A stretch of DNA of 48,424 nucleotides from Trichomonas tenax (taxonomy: Eukaryota; Parabasalia; Trichomonadida; Trichomonadidae), in contig JALKBU010000322.1 in the NCBI GenBank assembly GCA_023091735.1, forward strand, positions 1 through 48,424, given 5' to 3'. The position numbers were made by a program, and so were the translations under genes. The notes beneath the pieces are model-generated. The model was not told where the DNA came from, searched no databases, and saw only the letters and a list, made by a program, of their open reading frames with translations. Below, one piece after another: positions 29,501 through 38,567 of the stretch. Each line of letters opens with the position of its first letter. Position 1 is the stretch's first letter.

Positions 29501-31417
29501 GTTAGAATGAGTTTCCTCAAACAGATCAAGGCCAACAAGCCACCAAACTGCAGATTCATTCAGCTTAAAGACGCAATAAAGTTCTATCATGAAATGAGCC
29601 TTGCAAAGAGATGGAATAACGGAGAAATCAGCAACTATGAGTATTTATATTGGCTCAACATTCTTGCCGGCCGCTCTTTCCACGATCTTGCTCAATATCC
29701 TGTTTTTCCATGGGTCATCGCTGATTACACAAGTCAATCAATTGATTTATCAAAGGAATCTACTTACAGAGATCTATCAAAGCCAATTGGTGCTCTCAAC
29801 GAAGAAAGACTCGAAAACTTGTCATTCCTATACAATGAAACAAAAGATACACCAATGGCTGCTTTGTACAGATTCCATTACAGCACTGCTGCATATGTTA
29901 TTGGCTATTTAATTAGAGTTGAGCCATTCACTTCTCTTCACATCGATTTGCAGAGTGGTAAATTCGATCATCCAAATCGTCTTTTCTATTCCATCCCAGA
30001 ATCATACGGCAGCTGCATTTCCAAGAATTCTGACTTTAGAGAACTTATTCCGGAATTTTTCACATTCCCAGACATGATCAAGAACACTGATGGCTTCGAT
30101 TTAGGTCATCTCCTTGATGGCAACAAAGTAGACGATGTTATTTTGCCACCATGGGCGAAATCAGCTTCAGACTTCATCTCCATCAACAGACTTGCTTTGG
30201 AATCTCCTTATGTATCCGCACACTTGCATCGGTGGATCGATCTCATTTTCGGCTTCAATAGCAGAGGTGTTAATGCTGAAAAAGTATTCAACAACTTCCA
30301 TCCTTACAGCTATCCAAGCTCGATCACCCCCGAAGTTTTAGCTGATCCAGCATTGCTGACAATTGTCCAATCACACGCTGCCAACTGTGGAATCGTTCCT
30401 GATCAACTCTTCCAGCAGCCTCATTCCCAAAGGATGTTCATTCCAAGGCCATCAAAGCTTTCTGATCCTAACAAGACAGCATTATTCGATCCAAAGAAGT
30501 ACTATCGTGCACCACCGTCAGTCTTAAGATTCGCTCCGCAGAAGGATACAATCTGGATATTAACAAAGTTCGGTGATATCACGCAACACAATGCTGCTGA
30601 AGGAACATTACTTCAAGAAATGAAAATTTCATTAACCGTTCCTTCTGACATTGCAAGACTAATTTTCTTCGAGAAGCATCTTGTATTTAAGCCTCAGGCA
30701 ATGTTCTTGTCAACACCACTCTCCAAAGCTGTTTACTACATCGATATTGCAGAGAAACGCGCAAAAGATGTTGTCGCTTTCAATTCTCATTCTGTTGCCA
30801 TTACATCAATTGCAATGGACAGCTCCAGAAACGAACTTATCGCTGCCACATCAGCAGGAGACTCATCCCTTATTGTGTGGGATCTTAAGAAGCTCTGTGG
30901 AAAGTGCAGAATTGTCGCTCACACATCTTCAATTGTCTCTGTTGATGTTAACATTCTTAGTGATGTCGTTGCTTCTATCGATGAATCAGGAACATTAGTT
31001 CTCAGTTCACTTACAACAGGATCATTCCTTCACAGTGCAAACTTTGGACCTAATCCATCTTATATCAAGATTTCTCCTCTTGGCTACATCGTTGTTATTT
31101 ACCAGATCCATGAAGAACGCGGAGATTCAACAAGAATTATTATTGTTGATTTTGGGGTGAGAACAGTCGCAGAAAAGATAATAGAAGGAAAGATCACTGC
31201 TTTCTCAATGGTCGAATTAAAGGACTGCAGTTCATACCTTGCGTTGGCACTCGAGACAAAGTATGTCTACATCATGAATATCTTCGATCTCAACATCAGA
31301 TGCAAAGGACCGGTTGCAGACACTGTCACAGAAATCGAATACTCCAAAGACGAAGAACGATTATTCATTCTTCAACGAAATGCTGACATTTATAGATATG
31401 ATTTTATTGATGCTTAA
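23561..31417 (+). CDS. Giant BEACH-WD40 protein (neurobeachin/LYST/LvsA-like)
   Basis: About 2618 residues from the ATG at 23561 (an ATG 12 codons earlier would add a short hydrophobic leader). Domain order fits the BEACH family, scaffolds for membrane traffic and lysosome-size control: a long helical armadillo-like N-terminus; a concanavalin-like beta domain near residues 930-1050; a PH-like domain at about 1890-1990 (IECRLITLAINYTGTLFLG); and a BEACH domain from about 2010 (NYEYLYWLNILAGRSFHDL, YPVFPWVIADY, LSKPIGALNEERL). C-terminal WD40 repeats start near 2405 (SLIVWDLKKLCGKC). The single open frame of 7.9 kb has no intron. Confidence 0.93.
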   Translation: MFRSIQASFRQLRGINLQNRLHKIWIKYFTIQTQPIISSIPKNHPLNGHYTCFNLADVNIKALYIQADMVETDPGTALPTLLNLEQPISPHYFKFCQLFLKEYKNIKDSRTIVFEAHPHLLRAFLCFAYQTKEKIEALNQKRDSAFLPTQFVYDFSTLIRVLTLLPNEFFSDFLFAWGQYQQYILAFLPKLVIAPEGSPFSAAAYEIFQIFIDLLSIDPAMSIEMNEITTYVMSYFTAIFNVNPESDIIIKTFSTFCDKFASNAALRNTFTTQTLQQIILLIVNMFSTLTQKDPKDDLKVYFQSVTPYFKLIHTLTPIKQELLPLNIGEYGMMTPIIDFIEWCTLIELKDDIIAQPCVLDPVYKTMQYPSNPFTFRDEKLISALVEIPKVNSSIMSAIHPLYLEKSPILISMLLKLSMICGKCQDTLSDFICCISKKLKKSKSLKMHYITAVVLFSCSDANVFQHVMDSTDCWSTFITKTIFNKNTVLGQESEHILQLKEMVFSMTTRAFLSKINDKTKLIQTLCAVLTSDDPHTFNEIMFYFNKMIQINTSNFIQSMIPTDLLTKVFETYFQYRELAAINMEDKIARDVRMQIVQFIFQIIDDEKVREIVYKNDSFSEALFMLLFEEETHKKGFSTILQCLSTFRSTPLLKHLNTVMRVGLQQPMNPRWKSLLYEFFDLITDAAHYNCEVIASFFPSSGCLSTFGLIPAVYAECESEVDAYIFLVKVLDLFILMFNKSQTFQSSFSNPNAKVRFNMEKALKFITIDEVIVNHLLSLATNTVIMLKTVSKFAEITCVDGLAMLYNATEGTEFHQPIIDFLAEITEHSISNRYQCFRANLIQNFMKLIPTNNLPTTMKLFSQIGASYFRMNELSLTIRLLKSVNSSYVLPLVTSLNKMMELYDADTPTSFLHFGVEDPVFSIPPFQLNKKFALMLMVYIENDSTKTIKRPSLLINLTSKAQRLDVSILENAMCLDITDNNKTKKIKLADGIKIHTWFRLCVSFEPRSISVFIDKSQVNKIDLEDRFTFLDNIVYFSIHGEKANIERVSLFNWSLPAAVVTKSMEIDEKNLTKYYAISKYSAAQFHDNKCINGITDGIVSASFNGLVVPFMISTIEAIPTCGGPRIFLPLFELIDQSEDPQKLFTQLLTLIHNLAAKNQTLFENQRFFRSLGHILLKINKDIMCENAIDELYSAYKCITIDSLKKEMIRYVWGDFAIWINVSVNLKLFIFTGVFTGLLQTDAKTLIDVIPFKEFLTRFILMLQTEKESHLINRGWNFLFILAQEKFTMEDAVSLYTAIISTSNNWITLASTELLRNLITENCHAMIDFIKERGYYHPFIQLLNHNSETARIYGIHLLYYIHVKARVFGIENIDLSDILINAVRLFYHSDQTQLSINITLGCMFGLLDITTPPRTNYAFEANKAKTIEHPQFLPLIETMIQDANSDTIQEISNILLKAFLNDDKSCANMGTCNLYPFWIIFFSFRDGKLDQWIKVLAKIVKLKATQKDYDPMYDLMTIFLVAQNSGLKSTFIIRDILMEAITTNNQKVLNFTLRFILYVDINDDDLKMFRREPFKPEVKFDLLQTFAQKIILSKENYDNDIIYTRQTTTDPWPDFFLAIRVVRAIIDLDSKIFNSNIIFFPEIMITYASIAAILMTYIYQQSRSDSDPLVASFCAKCQKCPNRENLVSALFILLDKYSYTCDESEKLIDTLHFCSKAYEIVTLETVNEVSEGAVTTTINDIMRTIDGYRKSKLQFTIDRNNYLITLLDSFFNDNSGEHFFYDIKQLYRINIESISQENARILRGNAKFWRDVMKMMHNQIGGPWGAEESKRTHFMAGNYFDPIGRRMKTKVNYHFTIHEDASLRRDNSIDDQNVQSIFVPSTEPTDTDEPNNRLNTVQIECRLITLAINYTGTLFLGNNLLAFESSSAVSGIGNEEIKKQKIIEISLDQISFILKRRYLHIDNSIEVFTLSNRSHFIIFANDPVRMSFLKQIKANKPPNCRFIQLKDAIKFYHEMSLAKRWNNGEISNYEYLYWLNILAGRSFHDLAQYPVFPWVIADYTSQSIDLSKESTYRDLSKPIGALNEERLENLSFLYNETKDTPMAALYRFHYSTAAYVIGYLIRVEPFTSLHIDLQSGKFDHPNRLFYSIPESYGSCISKNSDFRELIPEFFTFPDMIKNTDGFDLGHLLDGNKVDDVILPPWAKSASDFISINRLALESPYVSAHLHRWIDLIFGFNSRGVNAEKVFNNFHPYSYPSSITPEVLADPALLTIVQSHAANCGIVPDQLFQQPHSQRMFIPRPSKLSDPNKTALFDPKKYYRAPPSVLRFAPQKDTIWILTKFGDITQHNAAEGTLLQEMKISLTVPSDIARLIFFEKHLVFKPQAMFLSTPLSKAVYYIDIAEKRAKDVVAFNSHSVAITSIAMDSSRNELIAATSAGDSSLIVWDLKKLCGKCRIVAHTSSIVSVDVNILSDVVASIDESGTLVLSSLTTGSFLHSANFGPNPSYIKISPLGYIVVIYQIHEERGDSTRIIIVDFGVRTVAEKIIEGKITAFSMVELKDCSSYLALALETKYVYIMNIFDLNIRCKGPVADTVTEIEYSKDEERLFILQRNADIYRYDFIDA

Positions 31418-31601
31418 TTTATGTTTGTTTTCGTTTTAATATTTTTAATTTTTTTTATAAAAGTTCTATCTTAATAATTTCTATCCAAACATATGTTATA
31501 AATGGAGTTTAGAAATCAAAACATAATAATTGAATAGCGCAATTCGCTGTTCAAAATATATTCAAATAAAATAACATTCAACAAAACAAAAGAAGATTAT
31601 A

Positions 31602-32021
31602 TCAGTTCTTGTATATCAATGCTAAAATAAAAACTAGCTTCTGAACGCCCTCTTCTGGAGAAACAATATCAATAAAACCACAATTTCCGGGTGCGAGTAA
31701 AACATTAAGTTTGTCGGATTCGCATATCCATGATTTGATGAATGCCGGTGCTGTTTGGCCAACATAATCATCGACAAACACTCCATATTGAATCGCGATT
31801 TCATTTGGCTTTGTAATTTTAATGGGCTGATTGTTTAGTGCGAGTGGAACATAGTGAGCCAAGTAATTATCGATTTCGAGAGGATCTTGCCCGAATTGTT
31901 CTCTATATAAGTTGATAACGCCCATTAATGTCTGTGTATCTGTCGGTTGTCCCTTTGTCTTCTTGAATTTGAGCACTTTGGCGTGCGGATTCACTGGGTT
32001 GGGAATCTGTTTCTGACTCAT
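31602..32021 (-). CDS. Small protein, possibly CAP-superfamily-like
   Basis: A 139-residue soluble frame with ATG at 32021. The stretch MGVINLYREQFGQDPLEID looks like the first helix of CAP/SCP domains, and later ESDKLNVLLAPGNCGFIDI followed by a hydrophobic strand fits the fold's end. The usual His and Glu residues and a signal peptide are absent, so if it is a CAP protein it is degenerate. The first 25 residues are Lys/Pro-rich. An inverted GTGTCA and TTTACATGTCAAAA lie just upstream. It is otherwise a hypothetical protein. Confidence 0.5.
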   Translation of the reverse strand: MSQKQIPNPVNPHAKVLKFKKTKGQPTDTQTLMGVINLYREQFGQDPLEIDNYLAHYVPLALNNQPIKITKPNEIAIQYGVFVDDYVGQTAPAFIKSWICESDKLNVLLAPGNCGFIDIVSPEEGVQKLVFILALIYKN

Positions 32022-32034
32022 ATAAAAAATAAAA

Positions 32035-32078
32035 GTGTCATTTTAACGGAATTAGTTTTTGTCATTTACATGTCAAAA
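32035..32078. promoter_or_regulatory. GTGTCA and TTTACATGTCAAAA upstream of the CAP-like gene
   Basis: AAAAGTGTCA lies at 32031-32040 and TTTACATGTCAAAA at 32065-32078, within 15-60 bases of the minus-strand start. Both match the two motif families seen elsewhere in this window. Confidence 0.4.
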
Positions 32079-32780
32079 ATCTATCATTGATTTTCATAAA
32101 CTATGAAAGTTAACTACTATGTGCCAATCTTATAGTTCTTGATTCTCATTTTGAATTTTATGATTAAATTTCATTGTTATCAGCATCAAAACACATATCA
32201 TAATGATAGTAAAATATGTGTTTGTAAGCATTCTTAATTATATTACAATATGTAGCAGATCATATAGATACTCTAATACACGTTTGAACACATTTCAATG
32301 ATTGTATTATCGAAGTGAACTCAATATATGTTGCAAGTTAAAACTAAAACACAAATTTCTAATAATCTTCATTATATTGTATATCTTCTTCCAATCTATT
32401 AATGCCATTTCAGTTAAAATATCCTTCGAAATGTCTCAAATTTGGAGTTTCGTACAACAAACATGTAGAAAATACTCAAAAGATGCATAGATATAATATT
32501 GCACTAGCTTTTATATCCCAATATTTTTCGAATAAGCTTATTTAAATTTTTGAAAAAATATGGCATTTTTTAACTAACAAATAGACCTAGCATATGTTTC
32601 TTCAGAAATATAATGTTCATTTGAATGCTATATTATATATATCAAAAAACTATAATTTGTGATTTGTTGTATATTTGTAGGATTTTGATTAAGACAATAG
32701 TTTTTAAGAATGTACGGCAAATATTGAAGCCAAATAAATCGATTGAATTTTTTCCATAACAAAAATAGATTTATGAGCAT
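32079..32780. other. AT-rich intergenic region, no gene seen
   Basis: A short plus-strand frame (32302-32490) lacks any domain or upstream motif and is not called. Confidence 0.5.
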
Positions 32781-33113
32781 TTAAGCTGTCTTTGGAGCAT
32801 TTGCTGGAGCTGCAGCAGCTTCATTTTGGGATTCTGTTTGCTTTTTAAGCGCGTTCACACGATTTGTGATACTTACAAGTTGGGATTTAACGGAATTTAA
32901 TTTTTGTATCGATTCCGTGATCTTTTCCATTGCTTTTGCCAATCTCTCTTGACTCGATTTTGTCTTTTCTTTAAGCTTTTGCTCTGTATCATCTAATATA
33001 GTAATTCTGATGTTAGAAAATCAAATATACAGTTCCTTCTGCTTATCCATGACCTGGCTAAATTTTTCTTCAGGCTTTAGTTGATTCAATTGTTCACAAA
33101 CAACTTCCGCCAT
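32781..33113 (-). CDS. Small coiled-coil protein interrupted by a 24-base intron, KxDL-like
   Basis: Exon 1 is 33113-33031, exon 2 is 33006-32781; together they encode 102 residues. Unspliced, the frame ends two codons into the intron; spliced, CT|A makes Leu and the frame continues ITILDDTEQKLKEK. The protein is a long helix with heptads (residues 10-85) and an Ala/Pro tail. The segment KSQLVSITNRVNALKKQ resembles the end of KxDL/BORC-type subunits of lysosome-positioning complexes (K-x-D-L ... R-x-x-x-L-K), with Gln in place of Asp. That family link is tentative. GTGACA (inverted, 33129-33134) lies 16 bases upstream of the ATG. Confidence 0.75.
33007..33030 (-). other. 24-base mini-intron
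   Basis: On the minus strand it starts GTATAT and ends TTCTAACATCAG, so donor, CTAAC branch site and AG acceptor are packed into 24 bases. Removing it restores a single frame through the coiled coil. Very short introns are known in trichomonads; this one differs from the perfect ACTAACACACAG type at 3969-4088. Confidence 0.8.
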
Positions 33114-33381
33114 AAGTTTTTATATAATGTCACTTTTCGTGACCAAAAGCTTTGTAAATGATTTTGAATGGTTTAATATTTGCATAGTATAGAAAGAATA
33201 GATATTCATTAATAATTATTTTGACAATAAAATATTTTTATTCGTCAAAATCAAACAAATAATATGACATGTAAATATGACAATTTCTCGAAAATATGCA
33301 AAAATACGAATGCACATAATAAGCTAATCCTAAATTCAAAAAAATTTATCGCATTGTTTAATTAAATTATTTTATGTTTGC
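33114..33381. promoter_or_regulatory. Divergent intergenic region with motif copies
   Basis: It holds an inverted AAAAGTGACA at 33129-33138 for the minus-strand gene, and ATGACATGTAAA (33264-33275) plus ATGACAATTT for the golgin gene 110 bases further on. No coding frame is present. Confidence 0.45.
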
Positions 33382-36300
33382 ATGAGTGCTACATCAACGC
33401 CGAAGAAGACCATAACACTTACCTTAGAAATGATTGGAAGGATCGACAAAGTCCCCGAATTACAGAGGATTTGTTCACAGCTATTCACGCTAAAAGAAAA
33501 ATTAGTTAATACGAAAAATGAGCAGCAAGCATTAATAGAAAAACAGAAAACCCAAATAAGCGAGTACGAGATGGAGAGTCAGTGTGCAAAATCACAGCTC
33601 GCGACTTTTCAAGATTTAGTTAAAGAAACAATCGACGAAAAAGAGAAATATCAGAAACAAGTTTCAGAACTTCAATCACAAGTTAATATTTTGAAGTCCC
33701 AGTCAGTAAATACAGTTCAAGAAAATCCACAAAATATTGATTCATCAAATATAGAATTATTAAAGCAAAAGGACGCTCATATACAAGAAAAGGAAGAGAT
33801 TATTCAAGCTCTTTCGCAAAAAATACAAAGTTTATCCGATCAAATGGTTTCAGATATGTCTAAAGCGGACTTTGAAGCTAAATACAATGAAGAACACGCT
33901 GCGTTCTCTCAATTTAAAAAGGTTGCAAAAGCAGCTTTAAATCAAGTTCAAGTTGAAAATGAAGAATTAAAGGCCAAACTAGCCAATTCATCGTCTATTG
34001 CTGAGAGCATGGCACAGTTAGAACAACAGAAGAATGAAGCATTGACTAAAGTTAAAAACTTGACAAGCAGAATTATTGAATTGGAAGCACAAGAAGGAGA
34101 TTTCATCACTAAGCTTGATGAAATGGATGCTACGATAAGAGACTTACAAAAACAACTTTTAGAAAAGTCACAACAAAACGCAGATTTAATACAGCTCGAG
34201 GATAATTCCAATAAAGAAAAAATCGAGAATTTGATGAAAGAGAACGCTTCGCTCAACGATACAATTCAAAGCAATCATTTAATTATAAGTAATCAAAAAT
34301 CTCAAATAATTCAATTAGAAGATGAAATTCGTGATTTCAAATCAATAAGCGAACAATCGCAAACTAAACTTAACGAATTTTCTCAACAAAATGAAGATTT
34401 ATTATTGAAATTACAGAAATTACAGCGAGATCTTATTAATACACAATCAGAACTGGAAGCTAAAAGTAGTACTGATTTTGAAGTTAAAATAGAAGAAATG
34501 AAAAAGAATTTTGAATCAAAAATCGAATCTCTCAACATTGATTCAATTCAAATGGTAAATCTCGTTCAAAGTCTCAAGACAGAAATATTAAAACTGCAAA
34601 ACGAGAAAGTTGAGATTGCAAACAGATCAAAGAGAGAAGTCGCAAATATTATAGAACAAAAAGACAGCGTTATTGAGAAAATGAAACAAGATTATGGCAA
34701 AGTTCAGCAAGAATTAAAGGAACAGAAGGAAAGCAATACACAAATGGAAGAACTTCTTGTAACTATGCAAGAAGAAATCGATGAACTTAACAACAAACCA
34801 AATGAAATAGAAAAATACAGAGAAGAAAAGAATGCAGCTTTGAGACAAGTTTCCGACTTGAAGCTTCAAATAGATCAGCTGAATCTTCAAATTATGGCTC
34901 AGGGAGCTCTTCCGGCCGCTGACAATGCTAAAGTTGCAGAATTAGAACAGAATGTAAAACAGCTCACAAAAGGATTGCTGAAAACATTAAACGAACTAAA
35001 GGCAACAAAAGCAGAAAGAGATGCGTTATTGGCAAAGAATTCAGCTGAGAGCGATAAGAACATTGCTGAAATTAAGCAAAACTATGAAGCAGAACTGAAA
35101 GCTAAAACAGAACAAATTGCTAAATGCGAAAAGAAAATTTCTGAACTTCAAAATAATGAAAAGGAGATGATGGCAAAGCTTCAGCAAATCAGCGTTTACG
35201 AGAAGAAGATATCTGAGCTTCAAAATAACGTCGAGAGTCTGAATTCAACAATTAATGATTACGAAGAAACAACTAAAGCTCTTTCAGCTGAAAACTTCGA
35301 ACTTACAAACAAATATGAAGCAGAAATTCTCGAGCTTAAGACAAAGATAGCTGATATTCAATCCAAGAATAATCAGCTCAATGAAGATAATCGTGTTTTC
35401 TCTGTAAATAAGATTACTCATCAGAATTTCGAAAATATCGACAATCAATTGAAAGCACAAAATGAAGCAGCATCTGCTAAAATCGCAGAACTCGAAAATG
35501 CATATAATCAAGAGAAAATAAAATTATCTGAGCAAATCAATAAATTACAGCAGGAAAAGCAGTTAAATGAGAAAGAAATACAAGAATTGAAGACACAAAT
35601 TAATGAAATGAGTGCAAACAAAGAAAGCGATGTTAAGGTCGCAGAACTTGAAAAAACGATTCAAGCATTAACACACGATAAAGAACAATTAATAAATCAG
35701 TTCGAGTTAAAGATACAGGAAATTAATAAGCAATATGCTGAAAACAATGAAAAACTTTTATCAGAACTCAAAACTAAAGATCAAACATATCTGCGACAGA
35801 TATCAGAACTTAATAATCATTTGATGGCAAAGGAACAAGAAACATCTAAGTTCAAAGAAGCTGAGAAAGATTATCAACAACAGATCGAGAAATTAAAACA
35901 GTCAGTCAATGACCTCAACATTCAAGTTTCGTCTAAAGAAAGTTCCTTCTCAGAGAGTGAAAAGCAAATGAGCAATTTGTTAAACAAAATTAAAGCGCTC
36001 GAAACACAAAACACAGAGTTAAACACAAATATCAAGAATCTTCAAAAATCAAATACAGACATTCAGATGAAACTCAAGAATGCCGAAACAGAGAATCAAA
36101 AGTTAAATACATCTGCAGCAGAGTCATTAAAGAAGATTCAGCAACTCGAAGTTGAATCAAACAATCTCAAATCACTCGTTTCAGAATCAACAAAGACTAA
36201 TACTGATCTATCAAATAAACTAAAGTCAGGAGAACAAGAATCAATAAGACTTATCCAGCAATTAGCAGATATAACTAAACTTAATGCAACATATTCATCA

Positions 36301-37380
36301 GACATTGAGTCTCTCCAAGAGAGAATTAAGGCTCTAGATGCAGAAAATAAAGGAAATAAGTCTAAGTTCGAAGTCGTCAAAGAAAACTTCGACAATCTTG
36401 CAAAAGATTCCAAAGACAAGGAGAAAGCAACTGCTGATCTTGAGAATTCTCTGAGAAGTCAAATAACAAGTCTCACAAATGAAATCAATGACACTAAGAG
36501 CGAAAATCAAAAGCTTATGGATGCACTTCAAGACACAGAGAGACTTGTTGCAGAGCAGCGAAAGAGTATGAAAGAAACCGCAGATAAACTTACTGCAACA
36601 GAGAAAGAACGCGATGCACTTATAACAGAAAAGCAGATAATCCAGTCTCAGCTTGAAGCTGCTGAAGAAGCACAGCATGGCGAAGAGGTTGTTAAGGAGA
36701 AAGAAGGAACAATTAATGGCTTGAAGAAGCTTTTGCAGAAATATGTTAATGAAGATAAAAGAAAACAAAAACAGATTGAAAGCCTTTCAGCGCAAGTTGC
36801 TTCACTCTTATCAGAGCAAGAGAAACACACAAATTCACCTGATGGAACATTCATGGACAGTGCATCGCTTCTTCAAAGCGTTAGGCAAAAAGATGAGCGC
36901 ATAAAGGAACTCGAAATGCGTCTTGAAAGTTCGCAGGCCACTGTTGATATGGAAAATCGTTTACAGAAGATGGCCAAGATGCTCGAAAAATCAGGACAGC
37001 AGTATACAGAGCTTCTTGCATTAAAGGAGCATGCCGAGAACGAACTGAAAGCGGAAAGATCGAAACGTGTGCAAAAATTCTCAATCGAACAGTGCTCAGA
37101 AGCTTTCGAGATTGCAGAACTAACAGCTGATCAAGAGGAGCAAAGAAGGCTGAGTGAGCAACAAGCAGCAGATGACGAACGCATGAAAGTTATGAATGCT
37201 TATCTTAGACGTGTTTTGCTGCAATTTTTCATGCAGGATACAAATACAAGAGATTCCCTTGTTCCACTTATTCTCAGTATCGTCGGCTGCACAGACCAAC
37301 AAATTACTGCTGCGCAGAAGCAGTGGGAGAAATCAAACCAATTAGTCCCTATCAAGACGAGTTTCTTCAGCTTTAAGTAA
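33382..37380 (+). CDS. GRIP-domain golgin
   Basis: A 1332-residue protein that is almost entirely coiled coil (residues about 20-1220), ending in a GRIP-like domain. The end AYLRRVLLQFFMQDTNTRD with Tyr1274 matches the 'EYLKNVLLQFL' core of golgin-97/golgin-245, which binds Arl1-GTP to anchor the rod on the trans-Golgi. The following LVPLILSIVGCTDQQITAAQ is the GRIP second and third helix. The role would be vesicle tethering at the Golgi. The start ATG follows a T-rich leader. It ends 41 bases from the convergent M18-like gene. Gln, Asn, Glu and Lys dominate the composition. Confidence 0.85.
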   Translation: MSATSTPKKTITLTLEMIGRIDKVPELQRICSQLFTLKEKLVNTKNEQQALIEKQKTQISEYEMESQCAKSQLATFQDLVKETIDEKEKYQKQVSELQSQVNILKSQSVNTVQENPQNIDSSNIELLKQKDAHIQEKEEIIQALSQKIQSLSDQMVSDMSKADFEAKYNEEHAAFSQFKKVAKAALNQVQVENEELKAKLANSSSIAESMAQLEQQKNEALTKVKNLTSRIIELEAQEGDFITKLDEMDATIRDLQKQLLEKSQQNADLIQLEDNSNKEKIENLMKENASLNDTIQSNHLIISNQKSQIIQLEDEIRDFKSISEQSQTKLNEFSQQNEDLLLKLQKLQRDLINTQSELEAKSSTDFEVKIEEMKKNFESKIESLNIDSIQMVNLVQSLKTEILKLQNEKVEIANRSKREVANIIEQKDSVIEKMKQDYGKVQQELKEQKESNTQMEELLVTMQEEIDELNNKPNEIEKYREEKNAALRQVSDLKLQIDQLNLQIMAQGALPAADNAKVAELEQNVKQLTKGLLKTLNELKATKAERDALLAKNSAESDKNIAEIKQNYEAELKAKTEQIAKCEKKISELQNNEKEMMAKLQQISVYEKKISELQNNVESLNSTINDYEETTKALSAENFELTNKYEAEILELKTKIADIQSKNNQLNEDNRVFSVNKITHQNFENIDNQLKAQNEAASAKIAELENAYNQEKIKLSEQINKLQQEKQLNEKEIQELKTQINEMSANKESDVKVAELEKTIQALTHDKEQLINQFELKIQEINKQYAENNEKLLSELKTKDQTYLRQISELNNHLMAKEQETSKFKEAEKDYQQQIEKLKQSVNDLNIQVSSKESSFSESEKQMSNLLNKIKALETQNTELNTNIKNLQKSNTDIQMKLKNAETENQKLNTSAAESLKKIQQLEVESNNLKSLVSESTKTNTDLSNKLKSGEQESIRLIQQLADITKLNATYSSDIESLQERIKALDAENKGNKSKFEVVKENFDNLAKDSKDKEKATADLENSLRSQITSLTNEINDTKSENQKLMDALQDTERLVAEQRKSMKETADKLTATEKERDALITEKQIIQSQLEAAEEAQHGEEVVKEKEGTINGLKKLLQKYVNEDKRKQKQIESLSAQVASLLSEQEKHTNSPDGTFMDSASLLQSVRQKDERIKELEMRLESSQATVDMENRLQKMAKMLEKSGQQYTELLALKEHAENELKAERSKRVQKFSIEQCSEAFEIAELTADQEEQRRLSEQQAADDERMKVMNAYLRRVLLQFFMQDTNTRDSLVPLILSIVGCTDQQITAAQKQWEKSNQLVPIKTSFFSFK

Positions 37381-37421
37381 TATATATATATTGTTTATAT
37401 TTTTAAAAATCTATTATACAT

Positions 37422-38516
37422 CTACAATCTTTCTAACAAATAGAATAGCAACGACATGAGGTCTGTCATATCACGTAATGCAAGGACACTGTTTGCTGAG
37501 CAAACAAGTTCAGGAATGCAAACTATTGATGACTTAAAAATATTTCTAAACACAAATGATTCGGGTGATAAAGTAATTGGAGTCTTTTGGCAAGACATAC
37601 CAAGATGTGATGTTGCTGTAAGTATGACGTCGTCTTCTTGATAAATACTATCAGAGTAATATCCGAGAGAAATGCCTTTACCAATTAATGATTCCTCTGA
37701 TAATGGCGTTTTCAGATTTGGATTCTTAACTTGAACCTGATCAATATAATAGCAGTAAGATTGCTGAAGTTTTGGTTTTAATTCATCAGGAATTATGCTG
37801 TTAAGAAGATCATGAACTGAACTTAAATCTGGACTGTTTCTATTATATAAAATCATTATGTTCATAGATTTGGTGTTCTTTGATTCTACAAATGTTTTAA
37901 GTGTGGAATAAACACTGAAATATGTAGCATTAGAATGGGCTGCAAATAACTCGTTATTAGTGCTAAATTCGCACATGGGAGACTTTGGAATAACGCTTAA
38001 ATTCCAATCAACTAAATCTTCTTTGTTGATTAATAATTTTGAACAAATGTATTCTGTAAAGTTTGACTCACCAACAAACGAAACAACAACATTAACATTG
38101 TATAAAGTACAAATAGAATCGACTGAATCGAAATATTTGGTGACAATTTTTCCAGTTTCATTCTTATAACGAACTTGGCCAGCAACATAGTAACTCTGAT
38201 GTGATTGTGGTAATGGATCAACTTTAATAGCATTAAAACCTTCAAAAACGTAATCTGATAAAATTTCGATTTTATTACTCGTGAAATCGTAATTTGCTGC
38301 GAAAATTGAAGATTTTTCAGATCCTGTATTATCTATTGCAATTACTGCTACATTATCTTTCATATAAAATGATTTTTTAGGCAATTTTTGACCAAAATCT
38401 TTTGATTCGAGCTCTTCAAACTTTTTCTTTATAAGCAAATTCCTCGCAAAGCTCAGCACATGTGGTGGTGAGGGTGATTTTTGCATAAATGTCTTGAAAT
38501 CAGTCAAATATTCCAT
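37422..38516 (-). CDS. M18 aspartyl-aminopeptidase-like protein without metal ligands
   Basis: A 364-residue protein whose start LTDFKTFMQKSPSPPHVLSF matches the 'FLxFLxxSPSPFHA' opening of M18 aminopeptidases. FSTNNELFAAHSNATYFSVY fits the 'DEFIFSPRLDNLxS' segment, and the end (IPELVCSANSVLALRDMTDL) fits 'IPQLxMHSxREM'. At each place the conserved zinc-binding or catalytic residues are replaced: His-x-Asp by ANYDF, the RLDN motif by SNAT, and the last His by Ala/Asn. It is also shorter than the usual 430-480. It is probably a non-catalytic homologue with a binding role, and the frame is intact. Confidence 0.65.
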   Translation of the reverse strand: MEYLTDFKTFMQKSPSPPHVLSFARNLLIKKKFEELESKDFGQKLPKKSFYMKDNVAVIAIDNTGSEKSSIFAANYDFTSNKIEILSDYVFEGFNAIKVDPLPQSHQSYYVAGQVRYKNETGKIVTKYFDSVDSICTLYNVNVVVSFVGESNFTEYICSKLLINKEDLVDWNLSVIPKSPMCEFSTNNELFAAHSNATYFSVYSTLKTFVESKNTKSMNIMILYNRNSPDLSSVHDLLNSIIPDELKPKLQQSYCYYIDQVQVKNPNLKTPLSEESLIGKGISLGYYSDSIYQEDDVILTATSHLGMSCQKTPITLSPESFVFRNIFKSSIVCIPELVCSANSVLALRDMTDLMSLLFYLLERL

Positions 38517-38567
38517 TTTTAAAAAATGATGTCAATTTTTGATATCAAAATTCTGACATGAATAAAA

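Noticed and set aside
29251..29600. Short frames antisense to the BEACH gene
   Set aside because: They are shadows of a strongly coding frame.
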